Of a stretch of DNA of 64,000 bases, positions 43,731 through 52,745 are shown piece by piece. The notes beneath the pieces are model-generated. The model was not told the origin of the DNA and made no database searches. It saw only the letters and a program-made list of their open reading frames with translations. Made by a program: the position numbers and the translations under genes. Source of the stretch: Bacillota bacterium (lineage in GTDB: Bacteria; Bacillota; Clostridia; Christensenellales; SZUA-584). Each line of letters starts with the position of its first letter. The first letter of the stretch is position 1. The stretch covers positions 29,050 to 93,049 of the forward strand of contig JAEZKQ010000017.1 of assembly GCA_023436115.1 (NCBI GenBank), given 5' to 3'.

Positions 43731-45866
43731 TTAATACTTTCCCCCATATTCTCCCAAAGAGGTCTTCAGAAGTTTATCATTAGCCACCTCACCGGCAACC
43801 ATGCTTCCTTCTTCAAAAGCCCGTTCTTTTAGTCTGAACTGGTCAACCATTGATTTTAGCATTTCCGATTGACTTGAAACTTCTTCGCTTGCAGCCGCGG
43901 CTTCCTGAGCTGTAGCGGAATTGGATTGCACCACCACGGAAAGCTGTTCAATACTTCTGTTGATTTGCTGGATACCCAAAGCCTGCTCGTTTGACGCAAC
44001 GGCGATATCACCCACGAGTTTTGCGGCATCCTCTACGCCCTTTACAATCTGGTCAAGCGCCTGTGCGGTCTTATCGGCGATCTTTGTGCCTGTCTTCACT
44101 TTTTTTAATGAGCCTTCAATAAGCTCAGAAGTATCCTTAACAGCTTCGGCACTTCTTGCGGCCAAATTTCGTACCTCTTCCGCGACAACCGCAAAGCCTT
44201 TACCATAAACGCCCGCCCTTGCTGCCTCAACAGCCGCATTCAGAGCTAAGATATTCGTCTGGAATGCAATATCATCGATGACCTTAATTATCTTTGATAT
44301 ATTTTCGGAGGATGCATTGATCTCTTCCATGGCTTTCTGCATCTCCTTCATATCGCTATCGCCCATGATCGCAGTGTTCTGCACCCGGCGCGCCAGCTCA
44401 TTCGCATGACCTGCTCGTTGAGCGTTTTGATTTGTCTGATCCGCTATTTGAGTCAGTGACGCAGACAACTCAACGATTGCATCTGCCTGATCCGATGCCC
44501 CTTGGGATATGACTTGGCTCCCTTCAGAAAGCTGCTGCGTTCCTATAGACATCTGCGCCGATGCATTGCCGATATCGCACAGCATGTTATTAAGCGATAC
44601 TGCAATCTTATTGATAGAGTTTTTAAGCTGCGTAAAATCTCCGCGATATTCAGTTACTATTTCAACATTAACGTTGCCGTCGGCAATTTCCCCAAGCACA
44701 GCCGAAATCTCTCTGATATAGCCTTTGAGTATTTGTATCGTCTCGTTGAGCGAGCTTTTTATAATGGTGTAGTCACCCTTTAAATCTCCGGTCACACATG
44801 TGTCGAGATTACCCTGCGATACTTCGCTTAATACCGCAGCCGCTTCGTTAATGGGCATTGTTACCGCATCCAGTGTGGCATTAAAGCCTTCGATAATTCT
44901 TCGATAAGAACCCTGATGTTTGCCGACATCCGCACGGACGGATAGCTGTCCCTCTGTCGCAGCCTCGATAAGCATCTGCGTATCTTCGTCGAGCAATTTT
45001 ATAGATTCAATAATACTTCTAAAAGCGTTACGCATTTGACCGATTTCATCTTTTGATTTTATACCCATTGAGGGAATGTTTGTTTCACCGGCCGCCAGCA
45101 GATTCAGTCCGTTCGTCAGCTTCTTGACAGGCTTGCTGATTCCATGTGCAATAATAACGGCTATGATAGTCGAGATGATAATTTCCAGTCCTATGACAAT
45201 ATAAGTAATTAATTTTACGTTAGCCGCATCCTTATTGATTTGCATCTGCTGCGCGTTTGCTGTTTCTGTGGTCGCCGTGTTCAGTTTTTCCAGCGCACTC
45301 GTCACATCTTTTTCGATTTTATACAATTCGCCGCCGTTTAAAAGATCATTAATAATCTCTTCTTGTTTCCCTGCCTTAATACCTTCAATCGCCAAATTCA
45401 CTTCTTGATTGTAGGCTTCAATGGCCGTCTTGAAGTTTTGGATCAACTCTTTTGAATCCTGAGACATCAGTGTTTCAAAACTATCAACACCCGAAATCAG
45501 CCAGCTTAGCATGCTGTTGAAGCCCGGCAGGGTGCGCTCAACCGCAGCTTTATCCATCACAATCATATTTCGGAAATTAACACGCGTGTCCTGAAACTTG
45601 CTGATAAGATTTGTTATACTGCGCTGAGGAAGCAGCATCTCTTCATACATTTTTGTATTGGATGCAGAAGCCTTATCCAGATTGATACTCGCAAAAACAC
45701 CCATTCCGGCTCCCAATAAAGCAATAATAAAAAATCCCAAAAAGAGCTTTGAAGCAATTTTGAGATTCGTTAAAAAGCCTACGCGCTTTTTTTGATTCTT
45801 ATCAACTGTTTTAGATTTCGAAACCTCAGCAGTCTCACTTTTTTTCCTTAAGAAAAATAGCTTCAT
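43731..45866 (-). CDS. Methyl-accepting chemotaxis protein with multiple HAMP domains
   Basis: 711-residue receptor. A cytoplasmic lysine-rich start leads to transmembrane helix 1 (KLFLGFFIIALLGAGMGVFA), an extracellular helical domain of about 165 residues, and helix 2 (LITYIVIGLEIIISTIIAVII). Several HAMP-like units follow (ISKPVKKLTNGL..., MPINEAAAVLSEV..., ILKGYIREISAVL...), then the signalling domain with the hairpin tip DIAFQTNILALNAAVEAARAG. I start at MKLFFLRK because GGGAGG lies seven bases upstream. No other chemotaxis gene lies in the window, so its ligand and kinase are unknown; the sugar-uptake neighbours hint at nutrient sensing. Confidence 0.93.
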   Translation of the reverse strand: MKLFFLRKKSETAEVSKSKTVDKNQKKRVGFLTNLKIASKLFLGFFIIALLGAGMGVFASINLDKASASNTKMYEEMLLPQRSITNLISKFQDTRVNFRNMIVMDKAAVERTLPGFNSMLSWLISGVDSFETLMSQDSKELIQNFKTAIEAYNQEVNLAIEGIKAGKQEEIINDLLNGGELYKIEKDVTSALEKLNTATTETANAQQMQINKDAANVKLITYIVIGLEIIISTIIAVIIAHGISKPVKKLTNGLNLLAAGETNIPSMGIKSKDEIGQMRNAFRSIIESIKLLDEDTQMLIEAATEGQLSVRADVGKHQGSYRRIIEGFNATLDAVTMPINEAAAVLSEVSQGNLDTCVTGDLKGDYTIIKSSLNETIQILKGYIREISAVLGEIADGNVNVEIVTEYRGDFTQLKNSINKIAVSLNNMLCDIGNASAQMSIGTQQLSEGSQVISQGASDQADAIVELSASLTQIADQTNQNAQRAGHANELARRVQNTAIMGDSDMKEMQKAMEEINASSENISKIIKVIDDIAFQTNILALNAAVEAARAGVYGKGFAVVAEEVRNLAARSAEAVKDTSELIEGSLKKVKTGTKIADKTAQALDQIVKGVEDAAKLVGDIAVASNEQALGIQQINRSIEQLSVVVQSNSATAQEAAAASEEVSSQSEMLKSMVDQFRLKERAFEEGSMVAGEVANDKLLKTSLGEYGGKY

Positions 45867-45999
45867 TTGAATTCCTCCCAAAAGATTATTATTAGTGTAT
45901 ACGAGTTTGGGATTATATGCATTTTCGTTACTATTTCGATTAAACTACTGAAACTTAAAAGATTATAATGTATTTACGTTACCGGCCTACCTAAAATGA

Positions 46000-46043
46000 T
46001 CGGCGCAGTACGAGGAACAATTGAAAACACCTTGTACTGCGCC
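46000..46043 (-). terminator. Hairpin at the end of the polyol/ketose operon
   Basis: GGCGCAGTAC and GTACTGCGCC form a perfect ten-pair stem around about 22 bases, just after the GatZ-like gene. The following minus-strand tract is not T-rich until CATTTTAG. It is likely a transcript end or RNA-stabilising hairpin, not a textbook terminator. Confidence 0.6.
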
Positions 46044-46057
46044 TTATAACCTGCCAA

Positions 46058-47332
46058 CTACCTGTATGTTCTCACCACACATTTAATACGCTCTTTAATA
46101 AGCATCTCGGCCGTTAGCTTCTTTTGTGCGTTAAGCACCACTTCCTTTAACTCCGGGAAGTACTGCGAAATAAGTCCGAACGGAATATCTGCTGTATTGA
46201 TATTCTTCACGAGTCTCGCTATTGATGCGCGCACCCCATTATCGTCAAGGTAATAGCGGCATCTGTCGGAAAGGCTGTATTTTCTGGCATATGCCTTCTC
46301 CTGTTCGCTTCCTTGATAATACTTCTTCCAATACTGATTATCACTCATAAGTTTGGCTTCAAGTGTGTCTTTAAAATAGGAGTATCCGCCCTCCGGAGAA
46401 AACGGATAGAGCGTCCTCTCCATATCTTCCAAAGCAAACAGCGCCTCACGAAGTGCGAATGTGAGCGCAGGCCCCACCTTTAATATGGCGATCCCGTCCT
46501 TCCGCATCAAATCAAGCGTGGCTTTGGGCTGATAATCAGTCGAATGGCCTTCAAGGACAATATCCTCCAAGCTCTTCGCATATGCCACAAGTTTGGCTGC
46601 ATCCTGAGGATTATAACGGATTATCGTATTATCCGCGAACTCGACCCCCGGCTGCACCACGACCGCTATCACACGTTTCCATGCGTCCTTTAGCCCCTGA
46701 TCCAAAAAAGCAGTGTGAAAAGCATCGAGTGTGGATTTGAGATCTTCGGGGGATGTGACGGCTATAGATTCCTCATTCTCCGTCGCTCCTCCGGGAATCG
46801 GCACTTCACTGCCTATCACATACACCGGCTTTATGTCTTTTGCGGCTGCTTCCGCCGCAGCGCAAAGCCTAGCGGCGCGTTTTGCAATCGTTTGGTCGGA
46901 TAGACGCTCAGTTTTTGAATCATCCGCCAGACGCATGCTCGTGTCTAAATGGATTTTTGAAAAACCCGCTGATACATATTGCTTAATGAGCTCTTCCGAC
47001 TTGCTCATCGCGGCTGCTTCACTATCGTCCTGCCATGTCAGCGGACCCAAATGGTCTCCGCCGACGATGATCTGCTGCTTATCAAGCCCGACTTTTTCCG
47101 CAATACGGGAAACGAATGCCATGAAATCACTTGGTTTCATGCCTGTGTATCCGCCAAACTGGTTTACCTGGTTGGTCGTGGCTTCGACAAGCAGCTTAAG
47201 TCCGTTGTCACGCGCATCTTCCATCGCGGCTTCCAAAACAAACTCGTTTGCGCTGCATATCGAACATATCGCTTGGTCGCTGCCGCTTTTTTGGGCATCT
47301 ATCAGTTGTTTAAAGTATTCTTGCGTATTCAT
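46058..47332 (-). CDS. GatZ/KbaZ family protein (tagatose-bisphosphate aldolase subunit-like)
   Basis: 424 residues. Family blocks are SICSANEFVLEAAMEDARDNG, LLVEATTNQVNQFGGYTGM, GGDHLGPLTWQ, KIHLDTSMRLADD, and YVIGSEVPIPGGATENE. GatZ and KbaZ are classically described as non-catalytic partners of the class II tagatose-bisphosphate aldolases GatY and KbaY. No GatY or KbaY homologue lies in the window. From memory, lone GatZ-like proteins have been reported as tagatose-6-phosphate/fructose-6-phosphate 4-epimerases; that would fit here but is unproven. It is the last gene of the operon. Confidence 0.9.
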   Translation of the reverse strand: MNTQEYFKQLIDAQKSGSDQAICSICSANEFVLEAAMEDARDNGLKLLVEATTNQVNQFGGYTGMKPSDFMAFVSRIAEKVGLDKQQIIVGGDHLGPLTWQDDSEAAAMSKSEELIKQYVSAGFSKIHLDTSMRLADDSKTERLSDQTIAKRAARLCAAAEAAAKDIKPVYVIGSEVPIPGGATENEESIAVTSPEDLKSTLDAFHTAFLDQGLKDAWKRVIAVVVQPGVEFADNTIIRYNPQDAAKLVAYAKSLEDIVLEGHSTDYQPKATLDLMRKDGIAILKVGPALTFALREALFALEDMERTLYPFSPEGGYSYFKDTLEAKLMSDNQYWKKYYQGSEQEKAYARKYSLSDRCRYYLDDNGVRASIARLVKNINTADIPFGLISQYFPELKEVVLNAQKKLTAEMLIKERIKCVVRTYR

Positions 47333-47340
47333 TTCGCACC

Positions 47341-48351
47341 TTATTTCGTGATTGTTCCGTCAAGATCCCAGAGGTCTTCCCATCCTTTTGCACCTTCCCA
47401 AAGGAAAACCTGACCCTTAATGAGGCGACAGTTTTTGTCCGCTGACTTGATCAGCTCCATCTCCGCATCGGTAAGGGGATCTTCCGTGACGCATTTTAAG
47501 TTGCTGGTATATTCGTTTTCATAAACAGAGAACGGTATCGGCGTCTGACCGCGCTGCACGGCCCACTTCAGGCAGATAATCGCCGGATGGACACCGTGCG
47601 CCTTGGCGATCTCCACCACCTCAGGCATCTGAATATCCACAACGTCATCAGCTGTTTTATCACGGTCGGGACGTGTTGGAGAACCTATCGGGCAAAATCC
47701 GATCGGCGCAATGCCACGGCTTACGATATATTCGAAAAGCTCTGGCTGCTGGAAGCTGGGATGAAGCTCCATCTCGATCACTGCCGGCTTAATGCGGCAA
47801 AGCGGCAATACGGCTTCCAGCTTCGGTATCGTCATGCTCGACATGCCGATATATTTCACAAGACCCATATCAACGAGTCTTTCGCACTGTCTCCATGTTG
47901 CCATAAATCTGTCTACTGAGAACGGCTTTGAATCGGGATTTCTCGCATCACCGTCACAGCCCGGCGCATGATAATTTGCAAAGGGCCAATGTACAAAAAA
48001 CGCATCGATATAGTCCAGATGCAGATCTTTTAAACTCTTTGCGCAGGAAATAAGCACATCGCCGCGGCCATGCATATTGTTCCAAACTTTTGTCGTAATA
48101 AAAAGCTCTTCCCGTTTTACGATTCCTTTATCAAAGGCATCCTGGAACACGTCTCCTATCATATCCTCGTTGCCATATACGGCCGCACAGTCAAACATGC
48201 GGTATCCAACTTTTATAGCACCCGAGACCGCTGACGAAACCTGTTCCGGTGTAAATCTGTCGGATCCGAATGTTCCCATACCAATGCAGGGCATCTTTCC
48301 GCCATCATATAACGTTCTTTGTGGCACTTTCTTCGGGTCAATAAACTCCAT
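47341..48351 (-). CDS. Aldo/keto reductase
   Basis: 336-residue NAD(P)H-dependent barrel reductase. The N-terminus shows MPCIGMGTFGSDRF, followed by the catalytic aspartate and tyrosine in GYRMFDCAAVYGNEDMIGD, the lysine in LFITTKVWNNMHG, and the histidine in DAFFVHWPF. The cofactor-binding end is visible as CLKWAVQRGQTPIPFS. It lies 18 bases after the GatD-like dehydrogenase and eight before the GatZ-like gene, so it probably reduces or oxidises an intermediate of the same sugar pathway. Substrate not determinable. Confidence 0.9.
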   Translation of the reverse strand: MEFIDPKKVPQRTLYDGGKMPCIGMGTFGSDRFTPEQVSSAVSGAIKVGYRMFDCAAVYGNEDMIGDVFQDAFDKGIVKREELFITTKVWNNMHGRGDVLISCAKSLKDLHLDYIDAFFVHWPFANYHAPGCDGDARNPDSKPFSVDRFMATWRQCERLVDMGLVKYIGMSSMTIPKLEAVLPLCRIKPAVIEMELHPSFQQPELFEYIVSRGIAPIGFCPIGSPTRPDRDKTADDVVDIQMPEVVEIAKAHGVHPAIICLKWAVQRGQTPIPFSVYENEYTSNLKCVTEDPLTDAEMELIKSADKNCRLIKGQVFLWEGAKGWEDLWDLDGTITK

Positions 48352-48369
48352 TTTTGACTTCCTCCATAA

Positions 48370-49419
48370 TTATAGATTATTGATGAGCAGTATCTTACCC
48401 TTTACCGCGCCGGGTGTCTTAAACATCTGAAACGCCTCCTGTGCTCTGCTCATTGGAATTCGCTCTCCTATGAGACCTTCATCGAATTTGAGCTTGCCTT
48501 CCGCGTAATAATCCGCTGTCATCTTCCACTCTTTTCCCGGGAACGGCGCGCTGTAGCTCATCCATGAACCGGTGAGCTTGAATTCCTTGCGGTTTAAGTT
48601 CTCCCACTCCGCCGGCGTAAAACTTAATTCTTTATGCGGTGTCCCTATAAAACACACATTTGCCTTGGTCTCGGCGAGCTTAAACGCAATCTTCATCGTT
48701 TCCGTTACGCCTGCCGTTTCATAAACATAATCAAAGCCGTGGTTGTCGGTAAGCGCGATCGCATCCTCTAGAAAACCCTCTTTTAAAGTATTGGCAGTGC
48801 CGTCTGCTCCGAGCTTTTTTGCAAGCGCAAGCCTTTCCTCGCTTATATCAAATACAATGACTTTTTTAGCACCAAGCAGCTTTGCCCATTGAAATGTGAA
48901 TATCCCGATCGTACCGCCGCCAAGTATGGCAACATTGCCCCCGCCGCTGAAATTGTTTTGCAAAAGCCCGTGCAATGCCACCGTGGATGGCTCGAACATA
49001 GCCCCTTGCTCATAAGATATCGACTTGTCAAACACAACAGCGTTTCGTTCGGGAATCACGACATAGTCAGCGTTACTCCCCTGTTGGCGTGAACCTATGA
49101 AGCTGTAATGTTTGCACAGCGCGTAATTCCCCTTCTGGCAGTCATCACAGATCATACACGGAACCAGCGGTGCACCCGCCACTCTGTCCCCGACTTTAAC
49201 CGTCGTGACTCCCTTACCGATTTCCACAACATCCCCTGAAAATTCATGTCCCAACACAATGGGATAAAAATGAACGCCATTATGAAGCACACGCGGTACA
49301 TCCGAACCGCATATACCTGATACCGCCACTTTAATCTTAACTGTGCCTTCTTTTATTTGGGGTTCCTCAATATCCATATAACGCACATCTTCGTTTGCAA
49401 CCACTACAGCAGCCTTCAT
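48370..49419 (-). CDS. Zinc-dependent polyol dehydrogenase, GatD-like
   Basis: Medium-chain dehydrogenase of 349 residues, most like galactitol-1-phosphate 5-dehydrogenase. The catalytic zinc site is CGSDVPRVLHNGVHFYPIVLGHEFSG. The structural-zinc cysteines are CMICDDCQKGNYALC. The Rossmann motif is NVAILGGGTIGIFTFQWAKLLGA, with a D (VFDISEER) that favours NAD over NADP. The LHNGVHFYPI segment is characteristic of GatD. It follows the FGGY kinase by ten bases. The true substrate could be a free or phosphorylated hexitol or pentitol. Confidence 0.88.
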   Translation of the reverse strand: MKAAVVVANEDVRYMDIEEPQIKEGTVKIKVAVSGICGSDVPRVLHNGVHFYPIVLGHEFSGDVVEIGKGVTTVKVGDRVAGAPLVPCMICDDCQKGNYALCKHYSFIGSRQQGSNADYVVIPERNAVVFDKSISYEQGAMFEPSTVALHGLLQNNFSGGGNVAILGGGTIGIFTFQWAKLLGAKKVIVFDISEERLALAKKLGADGTANTLKEGFLEDAIALTDNHGFDYVYETAGVTETMKIAFKLAETKANVCFIGTPHKELSFTPAEWENLNRKEFKLTGSWMSYSAPFPGKEWKMTADYYAEGKLKFDEGLIGERIPMSRAQEAFQMFKTPGAVKGKILLINNL

Positions 49420-49429
49420 GATTATACCT

Positions 49430-50941
49430 CTATCTATCCATCAAACTTTTTAGCGTGGTGTAAAGCTCTATATAAGTCTCATATCCGCGATCATATTCTT
49501 CTTTATTCCCTTTGTTTGGCTCATGTCTGCGCTTGACCGCGACCGTCTCTTGAATCGCCTCGTCAAAGTCACGGTAAACGCCCACGCCGACTCCGGCCAG
49601 TATCGCGGCACCCAGTGTCGTTGCCGTATCGGATGCAGGCACCTCTATCGGCTTTCCGGTAATATCTGCTTTCATCTGCGTCCAGAAACGCGAATTGGCC
49701 GCGCCACCCATCGAACGCATCGTGCCCACAGCCGCACCGGCGTTGCTCGCCGTCTCAAGGTTGTGGCGAACCGAATAGGCGACACCTTCCATGACGGCGC
49801 GTACCATATGGGCTTTTGTTTTTGAATAATCCAGCCCGTAAAAAACGCCTTTTGCTTTTTCATCCCAAATTGGAGACCGTTCGCCCGCCAGATAAGGAAG
49901 AAACACAACACCATTGCTGCCGGCGGGCACGGTCCCTGCGAGTTCATCGAGAAATGCGAGCGGTGAACCCCCTTTATCCGCCGCTTTCATTCTCTCTTCA
50001 TAACCAAATTGCTCATTAAACCAGCGCATAGCCCCGCCGCCGCCTGTTGTGCCTCCCTGAAGCAGCCATCTGTCTGATGTCACGTGATAACTCAGAATCA
50101 GTCTGGGGTCTGCGCAATAATCTTTCACGCATATACTCATCCCACCGGCTTGCCCGCCCTGCTCCTGTGTCTCTCCGGAATGAAGCACACCGGCACCCAG
50201 TGTTCCGCAAGCGGCATCTAGGCCACCTGCCACAACAGGCGTCCCCTCCAAGAGTCCCATTGCGTCTGCCGCGCTTTTTGTAACAGAACCGACGACTTCA
50301 TGGCATAGGGCTAAATCGGGCAGAACGCTCCGATTTATACCCAAAGAAGCACACATGTCGTCATCCCAGCAGCGTTTCCTCATGTCGAAACAATGCAGAC
50401 CGTATCCTTGGGAGACATCCTGACTCATAACACCCGTTATGCGGTACACGATATAACTGTTAGATTGAAGTATTTTGTTGATCCGTCCGTACACATCCGG
50501 TAAATTTTCCTTGTACCAGATGATCTTGCCGGTTGTATACTGTGCTTTGAGCGGATTCCCGCTTAAATCAAATATATGCTCAGCACCGATCGAGCTGTTT
50601 AATTGAGCGCAAATTGAATCGGCGCGTGTATCCATCCATATTGGATTGCGTGTGAGTATTTCACCTGCTCCGTCAACGGCTATTGCGGCCCAGCTCTGTC
50701 CGTCTACGCCGACGCCCGCGATAGCTGATATATCAATAGCGTTTTCAGATATGAGATTTTTGGTTCCGCGGCACACAGCGTCCCACCAATCTGTAGGGTC
50801 TTGCTCCACAAAACCGGGTGCAGGATAATAAACAGGGTATTCCTCTGTAACCGCACATATCACTTTTCCGTCACGTGAAAACAACGCGATTTTGCATCCG
50901 CTTGTGCCTATATCAATACCAAGAAGCAGGTCTTTCGTCAT
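49430..50941 (-). CDS. FGGY-family carbohydrate kinase (xylulokinase-like)
   Basis: 503 residues, two actin-like domains. The N-terminal phosphate loop is LLGIDIGTSGCKIALFSRDG. VGVDGQSWAAIAVD and NPIWMDTRA follow, and the C-terminal FGGY-type signature lies in GGLDAACGTLGAGVLHSGE, with VRAVMEGVAYSVRHNLE and SMGGAANSRFWTQMKADI near the end. It is closest in style to D-xylulose kinase, but FGGY kinases phosphorylate many ketoses and polyols. It abuts the FucU-like gene with no gap and precedes the dehydrogenase, so a ketose released in this pathway is the likely substrate. Confidence 0.9.
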   Translation of the reverse strand: MTKDLLLGIDIGTSGCKIALFSRDGKVICAVTEEYPVYYPAPGFVEQDPTDWWDAVCRGTKNLISENAIDISAIAGVGVDGQSWAAIAVDGAGEILTRNPIWMDTRADSICAQLNSSIGAEHIFDLSGNPLKAQYTTGKIIWYKENLPDVYGRINKILQSNSYIVYRITGVMSQDVSQGYGLHCFDMRKRCWDDDMCASLGINRSVLPDLALCHEVVGSVTKSAADAMGLLEGTPVVAGGLDAACGTLGAGVLHSGETQEQGGQAGGMSICVKDYCADPRLILSYHVTSDRWLLQGGTTGGGGAMRWFNEQFGYEERMKAADKGGSPLAFLDELAGTVPAGSNGVVFLPYLAGERSPIWDEKAKGVFYGLDYSKTKAHMVRAVMEGVAYSVRHNLETASNAGAAVGTMRSMGGAANSRFWTQMKADITGKPIEVPASDTATTLGAAILAGVGVGVYRDFDEAIQETVAVKRRHEPNKGNKEEYDRGYETYIELYTTLKSLMDR

Positions 50942-51388
50942 TTACTTTATGACTCCCTTTTGGATCATTATATTGGCGTAGATCGCCTCTTCACCCGATT
51001 GTATAATGCAATATGACTTTTTCGCCTCGTCGTAAAAATCAAATCTGTCTAAAAATCCTATCGCTTTTTCACCGCGTGCATCATGCTTGGCCACGATCTT
51101 TTTATACTCGTTCCAAATCGGAACCTCCAAATCCCCGTCGCATTTCATTGTCTGCATCAGCTTAACAGGTTTTTCGATGTATTCATCACACGGTATGACG
51201 GACAATATGGCTTCCAGAAGATCTGTTCCGGAGATGCCATCCGCACGCAGAAACTTACATCCGCTCTCAGCTGCAAATCTTTTGCCCGGAAAGTTTGCGT
51301 CGCCTATGACAACAACATCGCTGTGACCCATCTCACATAAAGTGGCTATGATTTCCGGTGATAATAGTTTAGGTATTCCCAGCAGCAT
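50942..51388 (-). CDS. RbsD/FucU-family mutarotase
   Basis: 148 residues. The family catalyses anomeric interconversion of free sugars after uptake (pyranase or mutarotase). Visible blocks are MLLGIPKLLSPEIIATLCEMGHSDVVVIGDANFP with the catalytic histidine, LRADGISGTDLLEAILSVIP, and the C-terminal YANIMIQKGVIK. The length and the ILSVIP/PIWNEYKKI segments favour FucU over RbsD. It is the first enzyme gene after the ABC transporter, consistent with a free reducing sugar being imported. Confidence 0.92.
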   Translation of the reverse strand: MLLGIPKLLSPEIIATLCEMGHSDVVVIGDANFPGKRFAAESGCKFLRADGISGTDLLEAILSVIPCDEYIEKPVKLMQTMKCDGDLEVPIWNEYKKIVAKHDARGEKAIGFLDRFDFYDEAKKSYCIIQSGEEAIYANIMIQKGVIK

Positions 51389-51495
51389 TTTCTTACTCCA
51401 TTCTTATATGGCATGCCCTAACAAAGGCTTGGTTTTTAAGCTAAAATTACTTCAAATTTGTCATTTATGATAATTTATTATGTTGATAATTTTTT

Positions 51496-51520
51496 GAGGG
51501 CAGCTATGTTAGCTGCCCTC
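51496..51520. terminator. Hairpin between the binding-protein gene and the enzyme genes
   Basis: GAGGGCAGCTA and TAGCTGCCCTC form an 11-pair stem with a three-base loop. On the minus strand, the direction of the genes, both flanks are A-rich; the T run (ATTTTTTT) lies on the plus-strand side. It therefore looks like a plus-facing terminator or, for the operon, a 3' stability hairpin protecting the binding-protein message. Confidence 0.6.
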
Positions 51521-51542
51521 ATTTTTTTGATACTCTTTTTGA

Positions 51543-52691
51543 CTATTCGTAGAGCAGAGCAGCGATGTCGGGATCTTCCATGTTTTCAGATGTGTAGTAC
51601 TTGCAGCCTGTGTCGACGATCTCATCAACAGTCTCACCGTCTAAGGTCTTAACAGCCAATTCAACAGCATAGTATCCGATCATGTACGGATCCTGTGTCA
51701 CAGCGCCGTCGAACCATTTGTTCTTGATCGCATTGAGCAGGGTTGCGCCGGAGTCGAAACCAACAACGATCATGTCTTTGTATTTGCCGTTTTCACGATC
51801 GAGGTCAGAACCGTCGGTCGTTGCAGCCAGCATACCATCAACAGAACCGGAGTTTGTGCAGAACACGCCAACGGGGGCTTTCTGAAGAACAGCCTGAGCA
51901 GCTGTCTGGCAATCTGTAACGCTTGTGGAAGCCGCGATAGAAACAAGGATTTCAACCGCAACATCACCGGAGGCGGAATCTTTGTTCCACTTGTCATGAC
52001 CCGTCACAGCAACGAGACCAGACTGAGCAGCATCACAAAGTTCGAACATCTTATTGACGAAACCAGTTGTACGGCCTGTAATAGAAGCAGATGTCGCATC
52101 CTGGCTGATAACGCTAATCACAATGGGAGCATCCTTTGTAGCCGCTTTCACAGCAGCTTCAACTTTCTTGTACATTTCTTCAGCAGCAAGACCGCCGGCA
52201 GCTTCGTTGTCTGTAGAAGCAGTAGAAATGATAGAGCCATCGGGAGCATTCGGAACGCCGGAGTCAAAGCCGATAACCGGAATACCTTTATCCAAGCAGG
52301 TGTTGAGCTGCTCGTTCAGAGATTCGGTATCAAGAGCCGCAAGGCACAGAGCCGCAGGGTTCTTCGCCATAGCCGCATTCACCATGTCAACCTGAATGCT
52401 GATATCCGACTCAGACGGAGGTCCATCGAATGTCATATCGACGCCATACTTATCAGCCGCAGCCTGAGCGCCGGACAGAACTGTCTGCCAGAACTTGTGC
52501 TGGAAGCCCTTCGAAATAACAGCGATATACGGCTTGGCATCTGTTGCCGGTTCTTTAACCGGTTCTTGGGATGCAGTCTCTTCTGCCACTACTTCCGACG
52601 GTTTTTCGTCTGTGGTAGCAGGTGTCGTCCCGCATGCCGCTAAAGACATTACCATTACCAATGCCAGCAACATCAATAAAGCTTTTCTCAT
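51543..52691 (-). CDS. Sugar-binding lipoprotein of the first ABC importer (RbsB type)
   Basis: 382 residues. A lipoprotein signal peptide with a lipobox (VMSLAAC, cysteine at residue 20) is followed by a threonine/glutamate-rich linker to about residue 52 and a periplasmic-binding-protein type I fold (YIAVISKGFQHKFWQTVLSGAQAAADKYG, then IPVIGFDSGVPNAPDG). It should be anchored outside the membrane and deliver sugar to the RbsC/RbsA-like proteins encoded just upstream. A hairpin separates it from the catabolic genes. The ligand is unknown; the pathway points to a pentose, hexose or polyol. Confidence 0.93.
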   Translation of the reverse strand: MRKALLMLLALVMVMSLAACGTTPATTDEKPSEVVAEETASQEPVKEPATDAKPYIAVISKGFQHKFWQTVLSGAQAAADKYGVDMTFDGPPSESDISIQVDMVNAAMAKNPAALCLAALDTESLNEQLNTCLDKGIPVIGFDSGVPNAPDGSIISTASTDNEAAGGLAAEEMYKKVEAAVKAATKDAPIVISVISQDATSASITGRTTGFVNKMFELCDAAQSGLVAVTGHDKWNKDSASGDVAVEILVSIAASTSVTDCQTAAQAVLQKAPVGVFCTNSGSVDGMLAATTDGSDLDRENGKYKDMIVVGFDSGATLLNAIKNKWFDGAVTQDPYMIGYYAVELAVKTLDGETVDEIVDTGCKYYTSENMEDPDIAALLYE

Positions 52692-52745
52692 GTTTTGTTA
52701 TCCTCCTTTTTTTTATCAACGGGAGATTCCCGTGATTGCACGTCA

